Of a stretch of 64,000 nt of DNA, positions 55,785 through 64,000 are shown piece after piece. This DNA is from Chryseobacterium sp. SSA4.19. GTDB lineage: Bacteria > Bacteroidota > Bacteroidia > Flavobacteriales > Weeksellaceae. The notes beneath the pieces were generated by a model. That model was not told the DNA's origin. It saw only the letters and a program-made list of their open reading frames with translations, and ran no database searches. The stretch is taken from assembly GCF_022601875.1 (NCBI RefSeq), contig NZ_JAKVIP010000008.1:1-64000 (forward strand), written 5' to 3'. Position 1 is the stretch's first letter. Every line of letters begins with the position of its first letter. The translations under genes and the position numbers were made by a program.

Positions 55785-55793
55785 ATAATTAAT

Positions 55794-56699
55794 TTATATT
55801 CTATTATGATCTTTACAATATTTATCTAAAATTCCGTTAACGAAGATATTCGAGCGGTCTGTAGCAAATACTTTGGCAATCTCGATATATTCATTAATAA
55901 TGACTCTTGAAGGGGTAAAAGGGAAATTATCCAGTTCCGCAATGGCCGTTGATAAAATAACTTTATCCATAAGGGAAACCCTGTCCAAATCCCAATTCTC
56001 TAATCTTTCCTGAAGTTTCTTTTCATTGTTTTCCCAGCTGTCCAGCGTATTCCTCAATAATTTGATGGCAAACGTTTTGTCTTCATCATCTTTGATCATT
56101 TTGATCAATGTCCTGCTTTCTTCATCTTCTTTCAGGAAACCGATTGTTTTCTGAACCATTGAGTTGGCAATATGAATATCGTCATACCAAGAAATTTCTT
56201 TATCCCCGAGGTAATCATGAAAATCATCATTTTCAGCAATGTATCTTAAGAACAGTTTTCCGATAAATTTCTGATCTTCTTCAAAAGAATACCCTTCTTC
56301 CTTCATAAAATCCTGATACCGTTTTCCGCTTGTCATTCTCTGAAAAGTTTTCACTAAAAGATCATCATGCATATCCCATTTCAATTGCTTGTGCTGACCT
56401 GTAAAAAATAATCGTTCCGGATTTTCTTCAAGCTTCTTTAAGACCTTGTTATTGATGAACTTTTGGTTAGGATTGGTATCAGCATCCGATTTGATATATT
56501 TGTTCTTCCCGATTTCAATCTGATGTTCTGCCAATTCTTTAAGAGCAACCAAAAAATTCAATTCGTAGATGTAAAGATGATAGATTTTCTCTATTCCACT
56601 AAACATATTCTTCTCTAACACATCGAACTTTACTGGGTTCTGATAATATGAGTACACAGTCTGTACTGTTTTTTCACGGATTTGTCGTCTTCCTAACAT
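55794..56699 (-). CDS. nusB: Transcription antitermination factor NusB, long form
   Basis: The 301-aa protein ends in a NusB domain: MDKVILSTAIAELDNFPFTPSRVIINEYIEIAKVF, cited by position (about residues 243-277), then FVNGILDKYCKDHNRI. NusB normally has about 140 aa. The N-terminal half here (MLGRRQIREKTVQTVYSYYQNP then a helical region) is the Bacteroidota extension. NusB joins NusE on boxA RNA in rRNA antitermination. The start is divergent from the ABC exporter, and its promoter is at 56721-56728. Confidence 0.92.
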   Translation of the reverse strand: MLGRRQIREKTVQTVYSYYQNPVKFDVLEKNMFSGIEKIYHLYIYELNFLVALKELAEHQIEIGKNKYIKSDADTNPNQKFINNKVLKKLEENPERLFFTGQHKQLKWDMHDDLLVKTFQRMTSGKRYQDFMKEEGYSFEEDQKFIGKLFLRYIAENDDFHDYLGDKEISWYDDIHIANSMVQKTIGFLKEDEESRTLIKMIKDDEDKTFAIKLLRNTLDSWENNEKKLQERLENWDLDRVSLMDKVILSTAIAELDNFPFTPSRVIINEYIEIAKVFATDRSNIFVNGILDKYCKDHNRI

Positions 56700-56720
56700 T
56701 CAAAGAGCTTTTTATGGGCG

Positions 56721-56728
56721 CAAAGATA
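56721..56728 (-). promoter_or_regulatory. Promoter -7 box of nusB
   Basis: On the minus strand the box reads TATCTTTG, an exact TAnnTTTG match, 21 bp before the nusB ATG at 56699. Confidence 0.65.
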
Positions 56729-56772
56729 CAAAATTTAAAATTGATGAAATTCTTAGTCTGATTACATTTTTG

Positions 56773-56780
56773 TAATTTTG
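56773..56780 (+). promoter_or_regulatory. Promoter -7 box of the ABC exporter
   Basis: TAATTTTG is an exact TAnnTTTG match ending only 9 bp before the ATG at 56790. Transcription would start within a few bases of the ATG, so the mRNA would be nearly leaderless. Confidence 0.6.
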
Positions 56781-56789
56781 CAAAACTTT

Positions 56790-58451
56790 ATGAAAGCATT
56801 AAAAACTCTCAACCCTTATTTCTGGAAGCACAAAATATTGTTATTTTGGGGGGTATTATTTATTATTGCCAGTAATTTTTTCAATATTTATAAAATCCAG
56901 TTTGTAGGGAAATCAGTAGATGAACTTACAAAAAACGGAAATCTGGGATTCAACCGTCAGGTTCTGCTTTATGTAGCTATTATTGTAGGCTGTTCCCTGT
57001 TAACCGGTTTTTTCACTTTTATGATGCGGCAGACCATTATTGTAGCGTCACGGCGTATCGAATATGAATTGAAGAATAAAATTTACCGCCATTATCAGGA
57101 TCTCTCTTTAACGGAATATAAACAGACCACTATCGGAGATTTGATGAACCGTTTAAGTGAAGATGTGGTTGCAGTAAGGATGTATCTTGGCCCGGGAGTG
57201 ATGTACGTAGCCAACCTGATCGTCCTTGTGGTGATTACAGCAATTTATATGTTGAAAACGGATGTTTCAATGACGCTCTGGACCTTGCTTCCTCTTCCTG
57301 TTTTATCATACGCGATTTATAAAGTAAGTTCTGTGATTAACAGGAAATCGAAGATCATGCAGAAAAGCCAGTCTGCCATCTCTACATTTGTACAGGACAG
57401 TTTTTCAGGGATCAGGGTGGTGAAATTCTTTGCCCGTGAACAATACATTGAAAAAAATTATGGTGTAAAAGTCACCGATTACCAGGACAAAGCCCTCGAT
57501 CTTGCAAAAACAGAAGCTTATTTCTTTACTATTATCCTGTTCGTCATCGGCCTGCTGAATGTAGCCATTATCTGGATTGGCGGCCAGAAATATATTGCCG
57601 GGGAATTGAGCATCGGTAAAATTGCAGATTTTTTTATGTACATCAATACCCTGATCTTTCCTTTCTCTATGGTAGGCTGGGTAACCTCCGTGAACCAGAG
57701 GGCAGAGGCTTCGATGCAGAGGATTAATGAATTCATGGATAAAAAGTCAGGCATCGTCAATAAAAACTTTGAACACTATCCTGTTAAAGGCGATATTGAA
57801 TTCAGGAATGTTTCTTATGTTTATCCAAATACAGGAATTAAGGCACTTAACAACATCAGCTTTACTGTAAAAGCAGGAGAATCTTTAGCCATTATGGGAA
57901 AAACCGGAAGCGGAAAATCAACCATCGCTTTATTGCTCTGCAGGCTGATTGATCCGACTGAAGGTGAAATTTTAATCGACGGAAAAAATCTGAAAGAGCA
58001 CAATCTTGAAAATTACAGAAATGCCATCGGATATATTCCGCAGGAAAGCTATTTATTTTCTGATTCTATTGAAAACAATATCGGTTTTGCCATTGACCAG
58101 CCTACTCATGAAAAAGTAGTAAAATATGCAAAAATTGCGGATGTTGATAAGAACATTACAGGGTTTAAAGAACAGTATAATACCATGGTAGGTGAACGCG
58201 GAGTCATGCTTTCGGGAGGACAGAAACAAAGGATATGTATTGCCCGGGCCCTGATTAAAGACCCTAATATTATCATTTTTGATGATTCCCTGTCGGCATT
58301 AGACACTGAAACCGAACAGAATATACTGGAAAACATCGACAGGAAAATCCTTAATGCAACCTCCATAATCATCACGCACAGAGAGTCTAGCGCACAAAGA
58401 GCAGACAAAATCATCAACCTGACTGAAATTAACAATTCCCTAACCGCTTAG
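56790..58451 (+). CDS. ABC exporter, fused membrane and ATPase domains
   Basis: The 553-aa half-transporter has a six-helix exporter membrane domain (about 1-300) and a C-terminal ATPase. Walker A is MGKTGSGKSTIA, the signature is LSGGQKQRICIARAL, and Walker B is IIIFDDSLSALD. EYELKNKIYRHYQDLSL is a typical exporter coupling region. It is MsbA/multidrug-like, and the exported substrate is not evident. ATG at 56790 (MKALKTLNPYFWKHK) is chosen. A small hairpin, AACCGC/GCGGTT at 58442-58456, overlaps the stop and may help termination. Confidence 0.93.
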   Translation: MKALKTLNPYFWKHKILLFWGVLFIIASNFFNIYKIQFVGKSVDELTKNGNLGFNRQVLLYVAIIVGCSLLTGFFTFMMRQTIIVASRRIEYELKNKIYRHYQDLSLTEYKQTTIGDLMNRLSEDVVAVRMYLGPGVMYVANLIVLVVITAIYMLKTDVSMTLWTLLPLPVLSYAIYKVSSVINRKSKIMQKSQSAISTFVQDSFSGIRVVKFFAREQYIEKNYGVKVTDYQDKALDLAKTEAYFFTIILFVIGLLNVAIIWIGGQKYIAGELSIGKIADFFMYINTLIFPFSMVGWVTSVNQRAEASMQRINEFMDKKSGIVNKNFEHYPVKGDIEFRNVSYVYPNTGIKALNNISFTVKAGESLAIMGKTGSGKSTIALLLCRLIDPTEGEILIDGKNLKEHNLENYRNAIGYIPQESYLFSDSIENNIGFAIDQPTHEKVVKYAKIADVDKNITGFKEQYNTMVGERGVMLSGGQKQRICIARALIKDPNIIIFDDSLSALDTETEQNILENIDRKILNATSIIITHRESSAQRADKIINLTEINNSLTA

Positions 58452-58513
58452 CGGTTTCATTCACAAATGTTAAATAAATCATAAAAAAAATTTTGTGATT
58501 AAAAGAAAACTTT

Positions 58514-58521
58514 TATATTTG
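58514..58521 (+). promoter_or_regulatory. Promoter -7 box of the DUF3276 gene
   Basis: TATATTTG is an exact TAnnTTTG match with TTTG at 58492-58495 (18-bp spacing) as -33. It ends 29 bp before the ATG. Confidence 0.7.
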
Positions 58522-58550
58522 TTCTTAACAAGATTAAAAAATATCTAACA

Positions 58551-58886
58551 ATGAGTGAATACAAGGAACGCCATGAAAATGAAATTTTCACTAAGGTGTT
58601 AAAAGCAGGGAGAAGAACTTATTTCTTTGATGTGCGCGAGACGAAAGCAGGAGATTATTATCTTACGATTACCGAAAGCAAGAAGAATTTCGGAGAGAAT
58701 GGAGAAGCTACATTTGAGAAACACAAAATTTATCTTTACAAAGAAGATTTTAAAAGTTTTCAGGAGATGTTTAATGAATCTACAGATTTCATCATTAATG
58801 AAAAGGGAGAGGATGTTATATCAGAAAAGCATGATAAAGACTTCAAAAGCAGATCATACACTATAGACTCTGACGACGAAGTTTAA
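58551..58886 (+). CDS. DUF3276 PUR-family nucleic-acid-binding protein
   Basis: The 111-aa protein matches DUF3276, whose members are PUR-alpha-like single-stranded DNA/RNA binders in Bacteroidota and spirochaetes. RRTYFFDVRETKAGDYYLTITESKK, cited by position (residues 22-46), is the PUR repeat; HKIYLYKEDFKSFQEM follows. The C-terminus is acidic (IDSDDEV). It has an independent consensus promoter and a terminator, so it is a single-gene unit. Such proteins are often abundant, but the cellular role here is not known. Confidence 0.9.
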   Translation: MSEYKERHENEIFTKVLKAGRRTYFFDVRETKAGDYYLTITESKKNFGENGEATFEKHKIYLYKEDFKSFQEMFNESTDFIINEKGEDVISEKHDKDFKSRSYTIDSDDEV

Positions 58887-58904
58887 AATAATTAAAAAAA
58901 ACAC

Positions 58905-58933
58905 AAGCATCTGAAAAAGAGGATGCTTTTTTT
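58905..58933 (+). terminator. Terminator after the DUF3276 gene
   Basis: AAGCATC (58905-58911) pairs with GATGCTT (58922-58928), followed by a run of Ts. Confidence 0.8.
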
Positions 58934-58954
58934 GTGGCTTAATTTGTAAAAATT

Positions 58955-58984
58955 AAAAGGTACACTTTATGGGTGTACCTTTTC
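58955..58984 (-). terminator. Terminator of the DUF4132 gene
   Basis: AAAAGGTACAC (58955-58965) pairs with GTGTACCTTTT from 58973. Read on the minus strand, it is followed by AATTTTTAC. It lies 24 bp past the stop of the giant gene. Confidence 0.75.
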
Positions 58985-59007
58985 ATATTATAAGCTTTAA
59001 AATAGTT

Positions 59008-62000
59008 CTACACAAAATCTCTCTTGATCTGGGATAATATCGTAGGATCCTGTATTTCATGATCTTTCGCAAGGAGCAAAACTTTAGACAAAACTTCAGC
59101 AGATTTCGGATCATCATCAGCAAAAGGCAGGAATAATCTTCCTCTGTGCTGCGAATGAACAGGAAGTATTGACAGATATTTCCCAGGAACCTGATGCACA
59201 ACGGCACTCCCTAAATGAACACTGTAATCCGTCATCTGACCCTTGATTAAAACATGGGAACCTTCAATCTTAATATGGCCCAGTTTAAACAATCCAGCTG
59301 TTTCTTTCACTAGTACAGCCCGCATTTCAATCGATGAATGGCTCGCTTCAGGATCTACTCCACCCACATGAGCTACGGAAACCACCAAATCGATATCACG
59401 CATCACTTCTGAAAAAATCCGGGGATTAATATCTTCAAAAGGAATATTTTTATAATCTTTTAATGAATGGAATTCTATCGTTTCAAGCGTTGGACTTTCT
59501 ACATCGGCCGGAGAAAACCAATCGGCTAAGGCATATAATTTTACCTGAAATCCTTCTTTATGATACACCTTCTGCAACCCTTCTTCATAATCTACCTTCC
59601 ATCCTCTTGTTTTCAGCAGGGCTAATGCCTGTTTAGGCTGCACCTGATGCCCGGCGTAGCGGCGGGATACGGATTTCTCCTGTAACTCATCCGGCGTAGG
59701 CACATATAATTCCCTGAAAATCTGCTTAAAAGGCTGGATTACTTTTTCTTCAAAACAATAACGCTGAAAATCACTCCATACGGAATGTTGATGCAAATCT
59801 ACACAGTGAGCAATCCTTAATGTACTGTCTTCTCTCAGTTCATGTATTTCTCCCTGAGCATCCACCAGATGGCCGCTGTTGAAAAACCCTATCTTATGAT
59901 CCTCTGAAATAAATATGAGTTTTTCCAGATGTCTTACTATAATCGGATGTTCAAAAAGATTTTTTATTTCTGTATACAAAAATTCATCACCCCGTATCAT
60001 CGCTTCTTCCAATCCCTTCCGGGAGCGGCTCCACTGTTCGCGCATGATTTTACGGCTGTTCACCAATTCTACAACCGCTTTATCTCTTTTAATTTTCGGA
60101 GGAATGGATTTTAATTGTTTATCCTCTCTGAAAACCACCAATTCAGCTTTTCCACTATCTTCGATAATCAAACCGACCGTCACCCCATCAACTGTAACCT
60201 GGGTTTCTTTTGATAACAGATTTTGAATTTGTTTGGTTTCCATTGCCCATGTCAGCCGAATAGGATCAGGATATCCTGCATTACGGGCTAAATTTTCCAA
60301 AGCCACGCGCACAGACAAAGCTTCACTCGCCTGCTTCATCGAACCGAACTCTTTGCTTTCTTTTTTAAACTGCTGAATATATTCGTACCGGCTTAAAACA
60401 TCTTTTTCAGGATTTGTTTTGCTCAAAGGGACCAGTCCATATACCCGAAGATAATCCTGGTCACGCTTGTCTTTTACTTTTGCCGTTACTTCCTTTATTT
60501 TCAGGCTGCCGGTTAAGGTATCGGAATACAGCCTTGCCCTTCGGTGGCCATTTCCGTCAGAAATATATTTAGCAGAATCATACAGCATTTCCCAACGTGC
60601 TTTTCCCAATTCTTTATAAGCCTTGGAAAACCAATCTTTATCTACAGCACCATCCTGGAACTCCTGAACATCTACCGAGGAATATTTTGCCACCTCACTT
60701 TCAAGTTTTGAATTCTGGGCCTGGTAAGCACTTGTTTTTGTGTGGGCATGCATCCACCAGATAGCGGAATCCAAACCTTTCCAACCCAGATAATTACTGA
60801 TCAGCTTCTGCCATTGCGGAGCATAGACGGCAGCCTGGATCAAGCGAAGTTCCGTGATCTTTTCTTTCTTTACCATTTCGTTAAATGATTCCTGTGTATC
60901 GGTTTCTAACGGATAACAGTTGGATAACAGATAAGAAAAAAGTTTTTGCTTCGTCATGCTGTCACCGCTGTAACTATAAATATAGTTTGCATACAGATTT
61001 GATTTGCCTAAGCCCTTTAAAATCTGTACAAAACGCTCTGCACCGTGAACTGACTGGAATTCCTGGACAAAATGTGAAACGGAAGTCCCCGCGTCGCCAC
61101 GGATCAATTCGATATTCAAAAATTTATTCTGAATATCATTAATCATCGATTTCAGGAAAGGAAATGTTTCCAGATATCTTTCACTGTGATGATGAAATTT
61201 TGTCGTTGTAAGATCCTTAATGGCTCTTTCTGCCGTGAAAATCCCTTCATACATTTCATCTTTAGTAATGAGCTTCAATTCATATGCTTTACAGAACAAG
61301 TAGAAACCCGGAACCGTGTGCTGAATATTTTCTTCCAATCCATTGAACTGTATCCACCGGTATAAATTCCAAACTTTTGCAAATTGTGCATCACTCAGCT
61401 TCTTCAATGGTACTGCCTGTAAAAACACCGTAAAAAAGCCCTGTTGCTGCCAGCCGTCTCCATTATTACCATAATAATAGCCATCACGTTTTGCCTTATG
61501 GTTAATGATATCTTTCGGCAGATTGGAAAACAAAGTACTGCTCGCATCGATCAGGAAATCATTTCTTTCCTGAAATGGAAATTTATATTCCAGAGACATG
61601 AGAATTGTTTTAATCGGATTATTCCAGTAATAATCATTTTTAAGAGGATTAGGAATAAGATCCTTGTGATAAAAAACGTATTTTTCCAGAAAATCACGGA
61701 ATTTTTTACGGTCACAACTCTCTGCGAATGTCAGCAGAAACAAATCTCTCGGCTCCAGCTTAGAATCTTTAAACCATTGTTCCCAAATCTCATGTAAAGG
61801 ATAATTTTCTGCCAACTGTTCACCTGTGAAACCATCCGTATTTCTTTTAATCTGACGAAAATTATTTCCCATCAGTTCTTTTATTAAAGAACCATTCCAG
61901 TCTTCTGTCTCATATTCATAATCTTTATTAACCAGGAACAGTTCATAGAGCTTTTTTAGTTCTTTTTTAATATAATCCTGCGACTGTGTAAAACCATAGG

Positions 62001-64000
62001 GATCATTTTTTGTTGCTTTTGCATATACTGAATCCGTATCTACATCTGGCAGTTCGTATTTTGATTTAACTGAAGGGTCATAAAACCCGAAACCGTTTTC
62101 AGCAGAAATAATTTCTTTATCAGCAGAAGGATTTAACTGATCCAGTAAATTTTGTTCTCTTTCCGAAATTTTTGACCTTTCCGAATATTGCTGTAACCAC
62201 TGATTAATCTGCACCGGAATTTTATTATTCTTCTGAAGCTGGAGCATCATATCCAAAGCAGCCGTTCTCTGCTCAACATCCCCTTTTGTAATAAGCTCAT
62301 CCACTAAAGGAATCAGTACTGCATCTTCCTGCTTCATCATCAGCTCGATAAGTTTTTTACGAAGATTTCCGCCTTTTCTTTTAAACAGGTCATGGAAACT
62401 CATTGCTTCTTCTTTATTCAAAGGATTTTGCTGCAAGACGTTAATTCCCGAAGCCACCAAAGACTCTCCTCTGTCCTTGATGATTTTAAAAGCAAACTCT
62501 TTCTGGAAAGAAGTTACCTGTTTTTTCTTCTTTTCAAAATTATAAGAATAAGAATAACAGTAGAAATCTTCCAGAATATTTCTCGTCAACTGCTCACGCA
62601 GTGCCAAGTCAAACTGGTCGAAATAAGACAATACCAGATCCAGTTTTTCACCATTCTCTCCTACAAGATAAAACATGGAAGCATACAGGTCGCTTTTATT
62701 AAATACTGCATTTTGCCATGAGAAGACCTTTCCTTCAAATTTCTTTTCTTTAGTTTCTATGGTTTGGGTTAATTCGTGAAGCTTTTCAAAAAAACCCGGA
62801 TAATCCGGATTGTTGATATAGAATTTTGTTTTTGCATTGGCACTTAACAATCCAGCCATTGCATTTCCTGCAAATGCCAGCACCTGGAGGCCGCCATCTT
62901 TTACAGCCTTATAAAATATCGGCATCTGAATATAAGGATCGCCGGTCTCTATTGCGAATTTAATAGCCAGGCACTTTTTTTCTACATTTCCTTCGTCAAA
63001 TAGCTGATGAAGATAAGGAACCGTTTTTTCCACATTCCATACGCCCTGAACCCAAAGTGCCATATAAATGTCGTTGTTATTTTTGCTTTTTAAAGCTTCA
63101 GGAATGAGTTCAGGATTACTGAAGTAAGTATTCGCCAGCGAAACAATATTTTTAACTACGGTTTCTTTTTCAGATTCCCATCCAAGACCGGTCCAGGTTC
63201 CTATCGCTCGCACGACAGATGAGAAACGCGTAAGTTTATTATCAGCAATTACCTGGAGCATGTATTGTAATGCTTCCGTACTGGTTTCGTCCAGAGATTC
63301 CAGAATGGTCTGCCTCAAACCTTCCTGCCGTTGAGCAGATAACAACAGCTTCTCAACCAACTCCCAACACTGTTCTTGTTCACTGTTTAATAAAGCTTGG
63401 ATGATATTTCGCGAAACCTTTCCTTCAGGGTGCTTATTGAAAATAATATCTTCAATTAACTGATAAAGTGTCTTATCCCCTGTATCAATGGCTGCCGACC
63501 AAATATAAAACTGACCTGAACTGTTTGACAGCTGGCTGTCATAAATGATCTGCTCTTCCAATGAGAGGTTGTAGTATTGATAGCCCGAACCATACGAATA
63601 CATACTTGGAAGCTCTAATAGGCTTCTTAGTAAATTAACCTGATTCAGCAGAACGAACCTTTGATTATCAGGGGCACGGAATGAACGGCGCCCATAACCT
63701 GTCTGATACATTTTATAAGGCATTTTATTCCATGCATATTTTACCAGATCCGCTCTATCACCGAAAAAATAGACCAGTAAATCAAAATAATCTTTATTTT
63801 TCCAAAGATCAGGTTTGATATATTTTTTCAATTTTTCAGCCTCCGAAGAACCCAGAGTAATTTCCTGATAATAATTATGATTACCAAGCAATAACAGTCC
63901 CAGTTCTGCCGCTTCTTTTTTAAGTTTAGGTTTGGAAAAAAGTTTGGAAAGGAATCCTTTTTCAACCTGTTCCTTAAGATCTTTCTTTAAATTTTTATGA
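59008..64000 (-). CDS. Giant DUF5724/DUF4132 protein, N-terminus beyond the window
   Basis: About 1663 codons are visible and the frame is still open at 64000 (HKNLKKDLKEQVEKG is the first readable part), so the gene is cut by the window edge. A TTG at 63891 is not a convincing start. The N-terminal half is alpha-helical and repeat-like, fitting DUF5724. A central region (residues about 1200-1500, near TWAMETKQIQ) fits DUF4132. The end (KTRGWKVDYEEGLQKVYHKEGF to KRDFV) fits the C-terminal domain found in the same proteins (DUF7737). MolR-like DUF4132 proteins are often encoded beside MoxR ATPase and VWA genes. Those neighbours, if present, lie past 64000. No signal peptide is visible. Confidence 0.85.
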   Translation of the reverse strand, partial: HKNLKKDLKEQVEKGFLSKLFSKPKLKKEAAELGLLLLGNHNYYQEITLGSSEAEKLKKYIKPDLWKNKDYFDLLVYFFGDRADLVKYAWNKMPYKMYQTGYGRRSFRAPDNQRFVLLNQVNLLRSLLELPSMYSYGSGYQYYNLSLEEQIIYDSQLSNSSGQFYIWSAAIDTGDKTLYQLIEDIIFNKHPEGKVSRNIIQALLNSEQEQCWELVEKLLLSAQRQEGLRQTILESLDETSTEALQYMLQVIADNKLTRFSSVVRAIGTWTGLGWESEKETVVKNIVSLANTYFSNPELIPEALKSKNNNDIYMALWVQGVWNVEKTVPYLHQLFDEGNVEKKCLAIKFAIETGDPYIQMPIFYKAVKDGGLQVLAFAGNAMAGLLSANAKTKFYINNPDYPGFFEKLHELTQTIETKEKKFEGKVFSWQNAVFNKSDLYASMFYLVGENGEKLDLVLSYFDQFDLALREQLTRNILEDFYCYSYSYNFEKKKKQVTSFQKEFAFKIIKDRGESLVASGINVLQQNPLNKEEAMSFHDLFKRKGGNLRKKLIELMMKQEDAVLIPLVDELITKGDVEQRTAALDMMLQLQKNNKIPVQINQWLQQYSERSKISEREQNLLDQLNPSADKEIISAENGFGFYDPSVKSKYELPDVDTDSVYAKATKNDPYGFTQSQDYIKKELKKLYELFLVNKDYEYETEDWNGSLIKELMGNNFRQIKRNTDGFTGEQLAENYPLHEIWEQWFKDSKLEPRDLFLLTFAESCDRKKFRDFLEKYVFYHKDLIPNPLKNDYYWNNPIKTILMSLEYKFPFQERNDFLIDASSTLFSNLPKDIINHKAKRDGYYYGNNGDGWQQQGFFTVFLQAVPLKKLSDAQFAKVWNLYRWIQFNGLEENIQHTVPGFYLFCKAYELKLITKDEMYEGIFTAERAIKDLTTTKFHHHSERYLETFPFLKSMINDIQNKFLNIELIRGDAGTSVSHFVQEFQSVHGAERFVQILKGLGKSNLYANYIYSYSGDSMTKQKLFSYLLSNCYPLETDTQESFNEMVKKEKITELRLIQAAVYAPQWQKLISNYLGWKGLDSAIWWMHAHTKTSAYQAQNSKLESEVAKYSSVDVQEFQDGAVDKDWFSKAYKELGKARWEMLYDSAKYISDGNGHRRARLYSDTLTGSLKIKEVTAKVKDKRDQDYLRVYGLVPLSKTNPEKDVLSRYEYIQQFKKESKEFGSMKQASEALSVRVALENLARNAGYPDPIRLTWAMETKQIQNLLSKETQVTVDGVTVGLIIEDSGKAELVVFREDKQLKSIPPKIKRDKAVVELVNSRKIMREQWSRSRKGLEEAMIRGDEFLYTEIKNLFEHPIIVRHLEKLIFISEDHKIGFFNSGHLVDAQGEIHELREDSTLRIAHCVDLHQHSVWSDFQRYCFEEKVIQPFKQIFRELYVPTPDELQEKSVSRRYAGHQVQPKQALALLKTRGWKVDYEEGLQKVYHKEGFQVKLYALADWFSPADVESPTLETIEFHSLKDYKNIPFEDINPRIFSEVMRDIDLVVSVAHVGGVDPEASHSSIEMRAVLVKETAGLFKLGHIKIEGSHVLIKGQMTDYSVHLGSAVVHQVPGKYLSILPVHSQHRGRLFLPFADDDPKSAEVLSKVLLLAKDHEIQDPTILSQIKRDFV

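Noticed and set aside
1..64000. tRNA, rRNA or complete insertion sequences
   Set aside because: No cloverleaf, no rRNA-like stretch and no intact transposase with terminal repeats was found by eye. A computed search was not possible.

Overview
The window looks like chromosomal DNA from a Flavobacteriia/Weeksellaceae bacterium close to Chryseobacterium. Four things support this: AT-rich DNA, many promoters with the Bacteroidota -7 box TAnnTTTG and little Shine-Dalgarno signal, secreted proteins ending in a type IX secretion (T9SS) sorting domain, and Bacteroidota-specific families (IPExxxVDY, DUF6048/DUF6452, DUF2480, GEVED). The genus is inferred from gene content and style, not from a search. 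No rRNA, tRNA, complete insertion sequence or CRISPR array was seen.

Layout. 1-1940 is an accessory patch: a G+C-richer fragment of a TnpB/Cas12-like RuvC protein with a structured 3' flank, an unknown 139-aa gene, two terminators and a perfect 78-bp palindrome. 1939-7040 holds a secreted nuclease, then the core cluster acpP-fabF-rnc-IPExxxVDY-pyk. 7086-10904 (minus) holds an aldehyde dehydrogenase and the histidine-degradation genes hutG and hutI. 11139-14383 (plus) holds ruvB, a PaiB-like protein, a metallo-beta-lactamase-fold hydrolase and coaE. 14501-27412 (minus) is a tandem family of three secreted reprolysin-type metalloproteases. Each has its own promoter and terminator, and one has grown to 2154 aa by repeating an FnIII-GEVED module. 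27593-35451 (minus) holds rlmD-DUF6452-DUF6048, a thioredoxin-fold lipoprotein without its cysteines, and sdhCAB.

35592-45920 holds comEC, lpxB, DUF2480, DUF937, the tiny ribosomal protein THX, a MATE exporter, a DUF2975/HTH pair with an operator-like palindrome, an S41 peptidase and a YetF-like membrane protein. 46058-53950 holds aspS, two lipoproteins, a secreted protein of unknown family, and a non-homologous end-joining pair (ku, ligD). Here ligD is split exactly at a nine-A tract. 53947-58886 holds an SDR enzyme, nusB-DUF1573-yajC, an ABC exporter and a DUF3276 PUR-like protein. The window closes inside a giant DUF5724/DUF4132 protein whose N-terminus lies beyond position 64000.

The items most worth a second look are the catalytically dead RuvC-like fragment with its flanking RNA-like structure (65-707), the 78-bp palindrome (1735-1812), the ligD split at an A-tract that could recode (51412-51421), the modular expansion of the metalloprotease (14501-20965), and the DUF4132 giant.
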